From the NCBI RefSeq assembly GCF_007714205.1, contig NZ_VMQU01000017.1:1-58705 (forward strand): a stretch of DNA of 58,705 bases. Reading direction: 5' to 3'. Below are positions 17,537 through 25,792 of the stretch, piece after piece (the stretch's first letter is position 1; every line of letters begins with the position of its first letter). Made by a program: the position numbers and the translations under genes. The notes beneath the pieces were generated by a model. It was not told the origin of the DNA. It did not search any database and saw nothing but the letters and a program-made list of their open reading frames with translations. This stretch comes from Mycobacterium helveticum. Its GTDB lineage: Bacteria > Actinomycetota > Actinomycetes > Mycobacteriales > Mycobacteriaceae.

Positions 17537-18700
17537 ATGATCGATTTCGGTGGCCTGCCGCCGGAGGTCAACTCCGCAAGAATGTATGCCGGCCCCGGCG
17601 CCGGGTCGCTGTCTGCCGCCGCGGTGGCCTGGGACAACTTGGCCGCCGAATTGAACTTCGCGGCGGGCCACTACAGATCAGTGGTCGCCGGTTTGACCGC
17701 GGGACGATGGCTGGGCCCCGCGTCGCTGTCGATGGCATCCGCATTCGGACCCTATGTGGCATGGACGGTCGGCCTTGCCGCCCGCGCGGCGGAGTCTGCC
17801 GGCCAAGCCAGACTCGCCGTGGAGGCCTACGAGGCCGCGTTCACGATGACGGTGCCGCCGACCGCGGTCGCCGCCAACCGGGTCCGACTCGCGACATTAG
17901 TTGCCACCAATTTTTTCGGCCAGAACTCGGCGGCGATCGCCGCCACCGAAGCCGAATACGGCGAGATGTGGGCGCAGGATGCCGCGGCCCTCTACGAATA
18001 CGCCGCACATTCGGCCATCGCTTGCGAATTGACGCAACTGGTCCAGCCGCCGCAGGTGGTGAACCCGGCAGGGGCGGCCACTCAGGCGACGGCGGTTGCC
18101 AACTCCGCGGCGGCATCGCCGGCACAGCAGCTGTCGCTGGCCAACCTGGTTTCCTCGATTCCTTCCATGCTGTCGGCACTTTCGTCGCCCGCTTCGACCC
18201 TGGCGGGCCTTACCGGCTCGTCGCCGGGTTTCGAGGTGGCGGCCTACGCCTTGCCCTCCTGGTCCATGGCGGCGGCAACCCCGGTCTACGCACTGTCCTC
18301 CATCCTCGGAATCGCCCAGAGCGGACAGGGTTTGGCGGGGGCCTTCACCGCTGTGGAAGGAGCTGCGGAAGGTGCGGCCGCCGAGGCAGCCGGGGCGGCC
18401 GCCTCGGGAGCCGAGGCGCTCGGATCGCTCGGCCCCGGACTGTTGGGGAGCCTGGGCACCGCGACCTCGCTGGGCCCCTTGTCGGTGCCGGCGAGCTGGA
18501 CGAGCGTCATTCCCTCGGCCCAGATGATCGGCTCCGTCACCCCTTTGTCGGACGCCGGCCTGCACGGAGCCGGCATGTCGCCAAGCGTGCTGGGCGCGGC
18601 GCCGCGCGCCGCCATGGCTGGTGCCGCGAGATCGGTCGGGCCCCGGTACGGCAACATCCCCACGATCATGGCACGCCCTCCCTCCGGCGGATACGTGTAG
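17537..18700 (+). CDS. PPE-family protein, PPE-SVP subgroup
   Basis: A 387-residue PPE protein. The start MIDFGGLPPEVNSARMYAGP contains the Pro-Pro-Glu motif near residues 8-10, and the helical domain has MWAQDAAALYEYAA with the WxG-like turn. The Ala-rich C-terminal half carries the SVP signature LGPLSVPASW. ATG 17537 is the canonical PPE start; the frame upstream is not conserved. PPE proteins are substrates of type VII secretion and several act at the mycomembrane. No PE partner gene is adjacent. It is the first plus-strand gene of the polysaccharide locus, 259 bp before the WecG-like gene. Confidence 0.95.
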   Translation: MIDFGGLPPEVNSARMYAGPGAGSLSAAAVAWDNLAAELNFAAGHYRSVVAGLTAGRWLGPASLSMASAFGPYVAWTVGLAARAAESAGQARLAVEAYEAAFTMTVPPTAVAANRVRLATLVATNFFGQNSAAIAATEAEYGEMWAQDAAALYEYAAHSAIACELTQLVQPPQVVNPAGAATQATAVANSAAASPAQQLSLANLVSSIPSMLSALSSPASTLAGLTGSSPGFEVAAYALPSWSMAAATPVYALSSILGIAQSGQGLAGAFTAVEGAAEGAAAEAAGAAASGAEALGSLGPGLLGSLGTATSLGPLSVPASWTSVIPSAQMIGSVTPLSDAGLHGAGMSPSVLGAAPRAAMAGAARSVGPRYGNIPTIMARPPSGGYV

Positions 18701-18708
18701 GCCGGGCG

Positions 18709-18966
18709 ATGACCACGGACCGGCTCTTTCCCCGAGCACATTCAGCAGTGGCCACAGCCGGCGGCTTCGTCGACGGCGGCGGTTCCCCCCGCTACTCGTG
18801 GTCGCGGCGCCAAGGCAAGCAATCGTGCGTAGTCAGCTGTCACGCCAGCGGCGGGCAGGTGCCGGCGGGGGAGTACGGGATCCGCTGGCATGGAGAGGAC
18901 TTCGGCGTCGAATGGCCCCTGGCGACGAGCCGATTGGCGGCGGTAAAGAAGGCGGCATCATGCTGA
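18709..18966 (+). pseudogene. Possible remnant of dTDP-4-keto-rhamnose 3,5-epimerase
   Basis: A short frame (85 codons) begins 8 bp after the PPE stop. Residues 57-70, GIRWHGEDFGVEWP, resemble the C-terminal GIxWxDPxxGIEWPL block of RmlC/RfbC epimerases. The rest has no clear similarity to the family and the cupin core is absent. Its end overlaps the start of the WecG-like gene. I read it as the C-terminal vestige of an rmlC-type gene lost from the locus, but a short functional ORF cannot be excluded. Confidence 0.4.
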
Positions 18967-19901
18967 TCGCCCCCACCGGAGCCCGGCGCCGCTTTGAGGT
19001 GTCATCGCATCGCCAACCGCGGGAAAGCATCGACATGATCCCCGACACGCGGCCCGCCGCAGTTGTGCGAATGGCCCTCAGCGGCAGCATCGTTGAGCGT
19101 CGCGAATTCGACGAGGTGTTGTCGGTCATCGCCTCCCGGCTGCTATCGGCATCAAGTGTCGGCTTGGCGGTGGGGTCGGTCAATCTCGACCACCTGGGCC
19201 ATTTCCACAACGCCAGCGCGGCGCCCGTCGGCGCGCTGGAATGGCTGTTTCTGGCCGACGGCATGCCGATCGCCTGGCGAGGCCGGCTGCTCACCGGCAA
19301 ACGGTGGCCTCGAATCACCGGCACAGACCTGCTCCCCAGCGTGCTGCTGTTGGCCGAAAGGACCGGTCAGCGGGTCGGCTTCTTCGGCGGCAGCGTCGAG
19401 ACCCACCGCCTGCTGTCCGGTGTTCTGCGTGAACGTTTTCCGGCGCTTGCTATTTCAGGAATGTGGGCGCCGGACGCACGCAGCATCGCGTCGTCCTCCG
19501 CCGAGTGGGCTGCGGCGATCCGCAGTGCACGCACCGACATTCTGATCGTCAGCCTCGGCAAGCCACGGCAGGAGCAGTGGATCGACCAGCACGGCTGCGC
19601 GTCGGGTGCCCGGATATTCCTGCCGTGCGGCGCCGCGATCGGCCACTTGGCGGGCGACGTCAAGCGGGCTCCCGGCTGGATGCAGGACTGCGGACTCGAA
19701 TGGCTGTTCAGGTTGATCAACGAGCCCCGCCGGCTGGCGCGTCGCTATCTGCTGCATGGTCCCATCGCCTTACTTCGCGTGACACGGGCGCAGCTCATCC
19801 GCCACCCGGGCGCGCATCACGCGGTCACGCCGGTCGGCGCCTGCGCCGACCCGTCCGACACCGGCCAATTCTGGATGCAGTCCGAAACGACGAGTGTGTA
19901 G
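18960..19901 (+). CDS. WecG/TagA/CpsF-family glycosyltransferase (GT26)
   Basis: A 313-residue transferase that would add the second sugar to a polyprenyl-linked intermediate at the cytoplasmic face. Family blocks in order are GSVNLDHLGHFHNAS, ADGMPIAWRGRLL, ITGTDLLPSVL, VGFFGGS, DILIVSLGKPRQEQWI, CGAAIGHLAGDVKRAPGWMQ and LEWLFRLINEPRRLARRYLL. ATG 18960 has AGAAGG 7 nt upstream; MIPDTRPAAVVR at 19035 is an alternative start. The region before the first block, about 45 residues, is poorly conserved. It precedes the initiating phosphotransferase gene by 16 bp and is likely in the same operon. The sugar is unknown. Confidence 0.9.
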   Translation: MLIAPTGARRRFEVSSHRQPRESIDMIPDTRPAAVVRMALSGSIVERREFDEVLSVIASRLLSASSVGLAVGSVNLDHLGHFHNASAAPVGALEWLFLADGMPIAWRGRLLTGKRWPRITGTDLLPSVLLLAERTGQRVGFFGGSVETHRLLSGVLRERFPALAISGMWAPDARSIASSSAEWAAAIRSARTDILIVSLGKPRQEQWIDQHGCASGARIFLPCGAAIGHLAGDVKRAPGWMQDCGLEWLFRLINEPRRLARRYLLHGPIALLRVTRAQLIRHPGAHHAVTPVGACADPSDTGQFWMQSETTSV

Positions 19902-19917
19902 ACACAGGTTGACGGTG

Positions 19918-21423
19918 ATGACCTCAGTAATCCAGCGGCCGACGAATGGTTCACCGGTCAACTCTTATCCGACACCGCCGCAGGGTCGAAATACCGGGCA
20001 GCGCTGGCAGATCCGGTATTCGCACCGGATACGTGCCACCGATTCGCTGATCGTCTGCGGGTCGGTGATGCTCGCCCAATACCTGCGGTTCGGCGCCTAC
20101 CCGGAACTTTCGGGTTACCCGGGCCCGCTGATGACGCTGTTCTCCTTGGTTTTCATCGGTCTGTGGCTGTCGTGTCTGACGATATTCAGAACCAGGTCGA
20201 CGCACGTCATCGGAGCGGGGATCGACGAGTATCGACGCATCTGCAGCGCGTCGTTCTGGACGTTCGGAATCATCGCGATGGTGACGCTCCTCGCCAGGAT
20301 CGAGCTGGCCCGCGGCTATCTGGCCGTCGCACTTCCCGTCGGCACCATCGGACTGCTGAGCAGTCGCAGCATGTGGCGCAGATACATCTGCGGCAGGCGT
20401 GAGCACGGCGAGTACCAGACGGCGGTATTGGCGATCGGACACCGGCGCGAAGTTTCACGCATGGTCCATGAAATGCAGTGCAATCCAGGCGACGGTTACG
20501 TCGTCGTCGGGGTGTGCATACCGGGATACGGTCCCCCCCGCGGCGAATCCCTGACCGCCGGAGACCGCGAAGTACCCATCCTCGGTGACGAATCCCACGC
20601 GCTGGATGCGATCACCTGCTGCGGTGCGGACGCCGTGGTGGTGACCCAGACGGAGAAGTTAGGGTTCCACGCGATCAGAAACCTGATGTGGCAGTTGGAA
20701 ACGACGGATGTGGACCTCACGGTGTCGCCGGGGGTCGTCGACGTCGCCGGCGCACGGTTGACCCTGCGGCCCATCGCCGGATTCCCGCTCCTGCATGTCG
20801 AGAAGCCGCGATACGAAGGGACCCAGCGGTTTCAAAAGCGCGCGTTCGACTTCTTCTTCGCGCTGGCAGCGCTCTGTGTAGCGTCGCCGCTTCTGGTCGC
20901 CTGTGCGATCGCCATCAAGCTGACCAGCAGAGGACCTGTCTTCTACCGTTCCGAACGCATTGGTCTCAACGGTCAGCCCTTCACGATGCTGAAGTTGCGC
21001 ACGATGGCGACAGGCGCCGACGCCCAAGTCGACCGTCTGCTGCACCTCAATGAGGGAGCCGGCGGGGTCCTGTTCAAAATGCGTGAAGACCCGCGCATCA
21101 CACCCGTCGGCAGAGTTCTGCGCCGGTTCAGCCTCGACGAACTGCCCCAGTTCATCAACGTGCTGAAACAGGAGATGAGTGTGGTCGGGCCACGGCCGCC
21201 ATTGCGCCGCGAAGTCGAGAACTACGACCGTCATGTCAATCGGCGGCTGCTGGTGAAGCCGGGCGTCACCGGAATCTGGCAGGTAAGCGGCCGTTCGGAA
21301 CTTTCCTGGGACGAGTCGGTCCGGCTGGATCTGTCCTATATCGACAACTGGTCGATGGCGGGCGACCTCATGATCATCACCAAAACGGTGAAAGCGGTAT
21401 TGGCAGGCCACGGGGCATACTAG
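19918..21423 (+). CDS. Polyprenyl glycosylphosphotransferase initiating the polysaccharide (WcaJ/WbaP-like)
   Basis: A 501-residue enzyme that transfers a sugar-1-phosphate from a nucleotide sugar to decaprenyl phosphate, the committed step of Wzx/Wzy polysaccharide synthesis. The N-terminal half has several membrane helices (about 40-60, 75-100, 120-150), then a Rossmann-like domain. The last membrane helix and catalytic domain read KRAFDFFFALAAL, GPVFYRSERIGLNG, PFTMLKLRTM, FSLDELPQFINVLKQEMSVV, GPRPPLRREVE, and KPGVTGIWQVSGRSELSW. The chosen start is ATG 19918 (GTG 19915 and GTG 19894 are alternatives). A 12-bp gap leads to the next gene. Confidence 0.93.
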   Translation: MTSVIQRPTNGSPVNSYPTPPQGRNTGQRWQIRYSHRIRATDSLIVCGSVMLAQYLRFGAYPELSGYPGPLMTLFSLVFIGLWLSCLTIFRTRSTHVIGAGIDEYRRICSASFWTFGIIAMVTLLARIELARGYLAVALPVGTIGLLSSRSMWRRYICGRREHGEYQTAVLAIGHRREVSRMVHEMQCNPGDGYVVVGVCIPGYGPPRGESLTAGDREVPILGDESHALDAITCCGADAVVVTQTEKLGFHAIRNLMWQLETTDVDLTVSPGVVDVAGARLTLRPIAGFPLLHVEKPRYEGTQRFQKRAFDFFFALAALCVASPLLVACAIAIKLTSRGPVFYRSERIGLNGQPFTMLKLRTMATGADAQVDRLLHLNEGAGGVLFKMREDPRITPVGRVLRRFSLDELPQFINVLKQEMSVVGPRPPLRREVENYDRHVNRRLLVKPGVTGIWQVSGRSELSWDESVRLDLSYIDNWSMAGDLMIITKTVKAVLAGHGAY

Positions 21424-21435
21424 GTGGAGTGAAAC

Positions 21436-21987
21436 ATGCCGACCTATAACCGGAACAGCTCAGCGCAGCAACCGATTCACCGTCCGGTTTGCCGGTCGCC
21501 GTTTCTCGCGCCGCCACCGTGTCCCCAACCCCCGCGCAGGTACCGCGGCCGCGTCGGCGCAATCGTCGGAGCCGCCTTTCTGGGCGCCGGGATCGCGATG
21601 CTTGCCCTGTTCTCGCGCCTGCAGAGCAGCGACTTCAGTTCCCAGGACAGGCACTATCTGGCGGTGATCCGCAATCCCTGCGAACACGGCGAGGTCCTGG
21701 ACACGACTCGTTGCAGCAGTTGGGGCCAGCAGCGTTGGCGCTGGCCGGATGACAGAACACTGGTCAAGGATGCAAACGACGTCTGCGCGGCGGAGGCCGG
21801 TGCCCAGCGGGAGGAGAAGATCCGGACCGGCGGCAGCTTGATCGCGGCACGCCATCCCGCTTTCTTCGATTTGCAAGTTGGGGTGGAGGAGGTCGCCGCG
21901 CGCAATGTCTATTGCCCGAACGTGATTGCGCCCGCCGGCGAGAGCCCCGACCTCGCTGCGGCGACCGAGCTCACGGGGAAGCCGTGA
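21436..21987 (+). CDS. Membrane-anchored small protein with four extracytoplasmic cysteines
   Basis: A 183-residue protein of unknown function. It has a Pro-rich cytoplasmic N-terminus, one hydrophobic helix (about 41-60) and an extracytoplasmic domain with Cys82, Cys93, Cys117 and Cys160, enough for two disulfides, plus an aromatic patch SWGQQRWRWPDD. ATG 21436 has GGAG at 6-nt spacing and lies 12 bp after the phosphotransferase gene, so it belongs to the same operon. Position between the initiating transferase and the flippase suggests a role in regulating or assembling the polysaccharide machinery. I recognise no family. Confidence 0.8.
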   Translation: MPTYNRNSSAQQPIHRPVCRSPFLAPPPCPQPPRRYRGRVGAIVGAAFLGAGIAMLALFSRLQSSDFSSQDRHYLAVIRNPCEHGEVLDTTRCSSWGQQRWRWPDDRTLVKDANDVCAAEAGAQREEKIRTGGSLIAARHPAFFDLQVGVEEVAARNVYCPNVIAPAGESPDLAAATELTGKP

Positions 21988-22280
21988 CGGTTTCTGCCAC
22001 CTACGCAGCCTTCGTGCCACGCCGCTGCCCCTACCACCGCTCTGCGAGCACGCGCACTGCCGGCGACGGCGGCCTGGCCGCGAGGTGTGGGCCGGCTTCG
22101 ATGTAGGCATCTCGGCGGCGCCCGCGCAGAGTCCGGCGTCCAGGCCATGCCGGCCGCACCGCCGGTCATCACCGTATGTCGGCGACCGCCACGAATTCGT
22201 GCAACGCGCGAGCACCTTCTGGTTTATTAGAGGTGCAAGCCGTCTGTGCAGGCATCCAGAACGCGAGGTGGGCCCCGGTC

Positions 22281-23744
22281 ATGACTGAGCCGACCGCACC
22301 CGGAACGGGCGCGCCGGCGATACCCGTCGCGCGGCTGGCCCATGCGTTCTCGGTCCAGCTGGTCTGCCGGGTACTCGGGATGCTGGCCTCGGCGGTGTCG
22401 GTGGCGATGACCGCGCGGTTTCTGGGTCCCGGACGCTACGGCCAGCTGACCGTGGCGGTCGCGTTCGTCGGCATGTGGATCAGCCTGGTCGACCTCGGTA
22501 TCGGTCGCGTGATCGTGCGCCGCGTCGCCGCCGGGGGCGCCGACCTCGAACGACTCGTGCGGGTCTACAACGGACTGTCCCTGGTGTACTGCGTGCCGCT
22601 GGCGGCATTGGCAGCGGGCTCCGGGTTGCTTCTCTATCACGATCACGACGTGCGCGTGATGCTTGTGGTGTTGTCGGCACAGCTGCTCATGTTGACGATG
22701 ACGACCCGGCTGGAGCCGGTTTTTCTGGTCACCGTGCGGTTTTCCGCGGTGGCCATCTCCGACCTCGTCAGCCGACTGGCCACGCTGGCCGCGGTGACTT
22801 TTCTGGTGTTCGAACGCGAGGACGTCATCTGGTTCGCGGTCGTGCAGCTGATTCCGACAGCGTTGCAAGTTCTCATCCAGAGCCATGCGGCCGGACGGCA
22901 CGTGTCGTTGCGACCGGTCTTCGCGCCGCGGGAGGCTGCTGATCTGTTGCGGGACAGCTTTTTTCTGATGGGGGTGACGGTAATCACCGTCCTGTACTGG
23001 CGCGTCGACGGGGTGATCTTGTCTTTGGTGAACACGCATACGGAGGTCGGCGTCTACGGGCTGGCCTTCTCGATCGCGATCAACACCCTGATCGTGTCGG
23101 TGTTCTTCCTCAAATCCACACTTTCGACTGCCACGGAGTTGTTTTCGCGTGATGTCGTGGCATTTGCCGGGTTCATCCGCCGCAGTGTCGAGTTGATGTA
23201 TTTTCCGGCGGTCCCGATCGCCGTAGTCGGCGCGTTGGTCGCCGGACCTCTGATCGCATTGTTTGGCAGCCAGGCGTTCGTGGAGCGCGGCGCGCCGACG
23301 CTGACGTTGCTGTTGACCGCAGTGGCTCTGCGCTTCGTTACCACCACCCTCGGCGAGGGTCTGTTCGCCAGCCACCACCAGCGGTTCTGGTTCGGTTTGT
23401 CCGCCGCCACTTTGGCGATCAACGTCGTGCTCAACCTGGCTCTCGACGGCAGGTTGGGCGCCGTGGGGGCGGGTGTCGCATTGGTGTGCACGGAAGCGTT
23501 CAACATGACCGTCGCCAGCTGGTGGCTGCGCCGCCAGTGCGGTTACCGTACGCCGGTGCTGTTCTTGCTGCGGGTGTTGATACCGACGGGAGCGAGTGTC
23601 GTTGTGACGGAGCTCCTTTCGGGTCAGCACGTGGTACTGGTTCTGGCCGCCGCCGCCATCGTCTACCTCGCCACCAGTGCGGCCGTCGGCCCGCTCACCT
23701 GGTCGACGATGTCCTCCCTGCGCCGGATGCAGGCGACGCCATGA
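22281..23744 (+). CDS. Wzx-like oligosaccharide flippase
   Basis: A 487-residue polytopic protein of the MOP/MATE superfamily (polysaccharide biosynthesis protein). Around twelve to fourteen hydrophobic helices span residues 20-475. Family-like features include FLGPGRYGQLTVAVAFVGM in helix 2 and a charged loop RRSVELMYFPAVP in the second half. It would move the polyprenyl-linked repeat unit across the inner membrane. ATG 22281 is preceded by GAGGTGG; the frame extends to 22176 without conservation. Its stop overlaps the next gene's start (ATGA at 23741-23744). The 290-bp gap upstream shows no gene. Confidence 0.9.
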   Translation: MTEPTAPGTGAPAIPVARLAHAFSVQLVCRVLGMLASAVSVAMTARFLGPGRYGQLTVAVAFVGMWISLVDLGIGRVIVRRVAAGGADLERLVRVYNGLSLVYCVPLAALAAGSGLLLYHDHDVRVMLVVLSAQLLMLTMTTRLEPVFLVTVRFSAVAISDLVSRLATLAAVTFLVFEREDVIWFAVVQLIPTALQVLIQSHAAGRHVSLRPVFAPREAADLLRDSFFLMGVTVITVLYWRVDGVILSLVNTHTEVGVYGLAFSIAINTLIVSVFFLKSTLSTATELFSRDVVAFAGFIRRSVELMYFPAVPIAVVGALVAGPLIALFGSQAFVERGAPTLTLLLTAVALRFVTTTLGEGLFASHHQRFWFGLSAATLAINVVLNLALDGRLGAVGAGVALVCTEAFNMTVASWWLRRQCGYRTPVLFLLRVLIPTGASVVVTELLSGQHVVLVLAAAAIVYLATSAAVGPLTWSTMSSLRRMQATP

Positions 23745-25792
23745 CCCGTCGGGAGCGGGCCTACATGACCCGTCGGGAACGGGCACAGATGAAACGCCGG
23801 ATGGACCGCGCCTATCTGCGCCAACCGGCCCGCAGCGGCGTCGCGCCGCATTCCGAGCGCCCGCTCGCCGTCCTTATCGTGTCCCACGCGCCCCACGAAC
23901 TGCTCGAGATGTGCCTGAGCAGCGTCGCCGAGCAGGTGCCCGAACTGCCGGTTTACGTCCACCACAGCGGCGCCGACGCAGATCCCCGTCGCGCGCAACT
24001 CGCCATCCTGTTCCCCACGGTCCACTGGGTGCCGCAACCGGCAAACCTCGGCTCCTCCGCAGCGTTCAACGCGTTGGTGGAACAGACGCCGGGCGGCACC
24101 GACCTGTTGTTGCTCCATGCCGACTACCGTCTGCAGAGCCCGTTGGACCGCACCCGTGAGTTGCTGCGCCGGCCCGGCGTGGCCGCCGTTTCGCCGATGG
24201 TTCGTGACGACGCCGCACCCGGTCGGGAGCCGTGGGACTGCGCGACACGTCGCCGGACACTGATTCGCTCGCTGGTCGCGGCCGCGGGCTACGCCGAATC
24301 GCTCCGCGGCACCCCCGTGTCACACCTTCATGCCCGGCAGCCTCCCGAATCCGAAAGCATAGAAGGCTCTCTGAGCGCCAACTGCCTGGCGATCAGTCGG
24401 GCGGCGTGGGACGCGATCGGCGGCTTCGACGAGGAATTCCTCGGCCACGGTGAGGAAGCCGATTGGCAGGACCGTGCCCGCAGGGCCGGTTGGCGCATTC
24501 TGCTCGCCGACGAACTCGGGGCAGTCCGCGCTCAGCCGGCGCCCGGCGTGGTCGGGCGCGGAAACGATTCCACGGTCGGTCGCCTAGCGGCTGGTCAGCG
24601 CCGCGACCGGGACGTGGAACGCACCAACACCGCCCTGCTACTCGAACACCAGGCCGGCGTGCACGCCGCGGACCTGTTTCTGGTCGGCACGACGCTGTTG
24701 GAACGACTGCAGCGCCCGAAAACAGCTGTGCGGGTTCGTGATCGCCGCCGCACAGACCTGCCGGCGATCGTGATCACCACCAACCGCCTCGTCTACGGGG
24801 GCGCCGAGCGGCAAAAAGCCCTGCTGGCCGCGGAATTGGACCGCCGCGGCTACCCGGTCACCATCGTGTGCATGCAACGCTTCGGCCCTTTGATCAAGGA
24901 AATTCCCCGGGGCGTGCGCGTGGTGCGCCAGCCCTGGTGGGCGCCGTTCGTCGACCTGCCCACGGGTCCGGCGGTGCTCATCAGTGGCGACACCAACACC
25001 GAGACGGGATTCGCGACGTTGTGGCGCGCGGTATCCCGCGATCGGCGCTGGTTGGTCGCTCCGCATGTCCCTCCCGAGGAGGACCGGCCGATCTACTCGA
25101 GGCCGCTCGCCGGTGCGATGTGCCGTGCGGACGGTTTCGTCGCACTGGCACAACGTCATTGGGAGATGCTTACGGCTACTCACCGGCTCAGCGGACGGTG
25201 CTTCACCGCGCCCAACGGTGTCGCCGGGACCGGCTCGCCGACCCCCCATGTCCGGGCGGCCGGCGAGCCGCCACACCTGGTGATGCTCTCCCGGATCGTC
25301 GAGCACAAAAACCCGCATCTGTTGATCGACGCGCTGGGCGGCCTCACCGATGCGCGGTGGAGGCTTTCGATCTTCGGTGACGGCCCTGATCGGGAGCGGT
25401 TGCAGGCCCTCACCCCCGCCGGGCTGCGAGAGCGGGTGCGGTGGTGCGGATGGTCAACGGGCCCGGGACCCGCACTGGACGACGCCGATCTGCTCTGCGT
25501 CCCGAGCCGCTCCGAGGCATTCCCGCTGGTGATTCTCGAGGCCATGGCTCGGGCCGTTCCGGTTGCCGCGTCGGCGGTCTGCGCCGTTCCGGAGATGCTG
25601 GATTTCGGAGCAGCCGGCTTTGTCGTGGAGCCCGTGTCGGTGTCGGGATGGCGCGAACACCTGGCCCGGATCCTGGCAGACCCCGCCATTCTGCCGTCCG
25701 TTGGCCTTCGCGGCTTCGAACGCATGCGCAAGCACTACACGGTGGGGGCGATGACCGACGCCTACCTCGACGCCGTCAACGCCGTACTGTGA
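23741..25792 (+). CDS. Bifunctional GT2-GT4 glycosyltransferase fusion
   Basis: A 683-residue cytoplasmic protein with two glycosyltransferase domains. The GT2 part (about 40-300) has LAVLIVSHAPHELLEMCLSS, ANLGSSAAFNALVEQ, an LLLLHADYRLQ metal-site region and AIGGFDEEFLGHGEEADWQ. The GT4 part (about 345-683) has LVYGGAERQKALLAAEL, LVMLSRIVEHKNPHLLIDAL, IFGDGPDRERLQAL and SEAFPLVILEAMA. Each domain probably adds one sugar of the repeat. The start overlaps the flippase stop in an ATGA arrangement. A 24-bp tandem duplication at 23741-23788 repeats the N-terminal MTRRERA, giving two equivalent in-frame ATGs. Confidence 0.9.
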   Translation: MTRRERAYMTRRERAQMKRRMDRAYLRQPARSGVAPHSERPLAVLIVSHAPHELLEMCLSSVAEQVPELPVYVHHSGADADPRRAQLAILFPTVHWVPQPANLGSSAAFNALVEQTPGGTDLLLLHADYRLQSPLDRTRELLRRPGVAAVSPMVRDDAAPGREPWDCATRRRTLIRSLVAAAGYAESLRGTPVSHLHARQPPESESIEGSLSANCLAISRAAWDAIGGFDEEFLGHGEEADWQDRARRAGWRILLADELGAVRAQPAPGVVGRGNDSTVGRLAAGQRRDRDVERTNTALLLEHQAGVHAADLFLVGTTLLERLQRPKTAVRVRDRRRTDLPAIVITTNRLVYGGAERQKALLAAELDRRGYPVTIVCMQRFGPLIKEIPRGVRVVRQPWWAPFVDLPTGPAVLISGDTNTETGFATLWRAVSRDRRWLVAPHVPPEEDRPIYSRPLAGAMCRADGFVALAQRHWEMLTATHRLSGRCFTAPNGVAGTGSPTPHVRAAGEPPHLVMLSRIVEHKNPHLLIDALGGLTDARWRLSIFGDGPDRERLQALTPAGLRERVRWCGWSTGPGPALDDADLLCVPSRSEAFPLVILEAMARAVPVAASAVCAVPEMLDFGAAGFVVEPVSVSGWREHLARILADPAILPSVGLRGFERMRKHYTVGAMTDAYLDAVNAVL

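Noticed and set aside
23741..25792. The GT2 domain of the fusion as the missing BcsA-type synthase
   Set aside because: It lacks membrane helices, the QxxRW motif and a PilZ domain; it resembles soluble rhamnosyltransferase-type GT2 enzymes.
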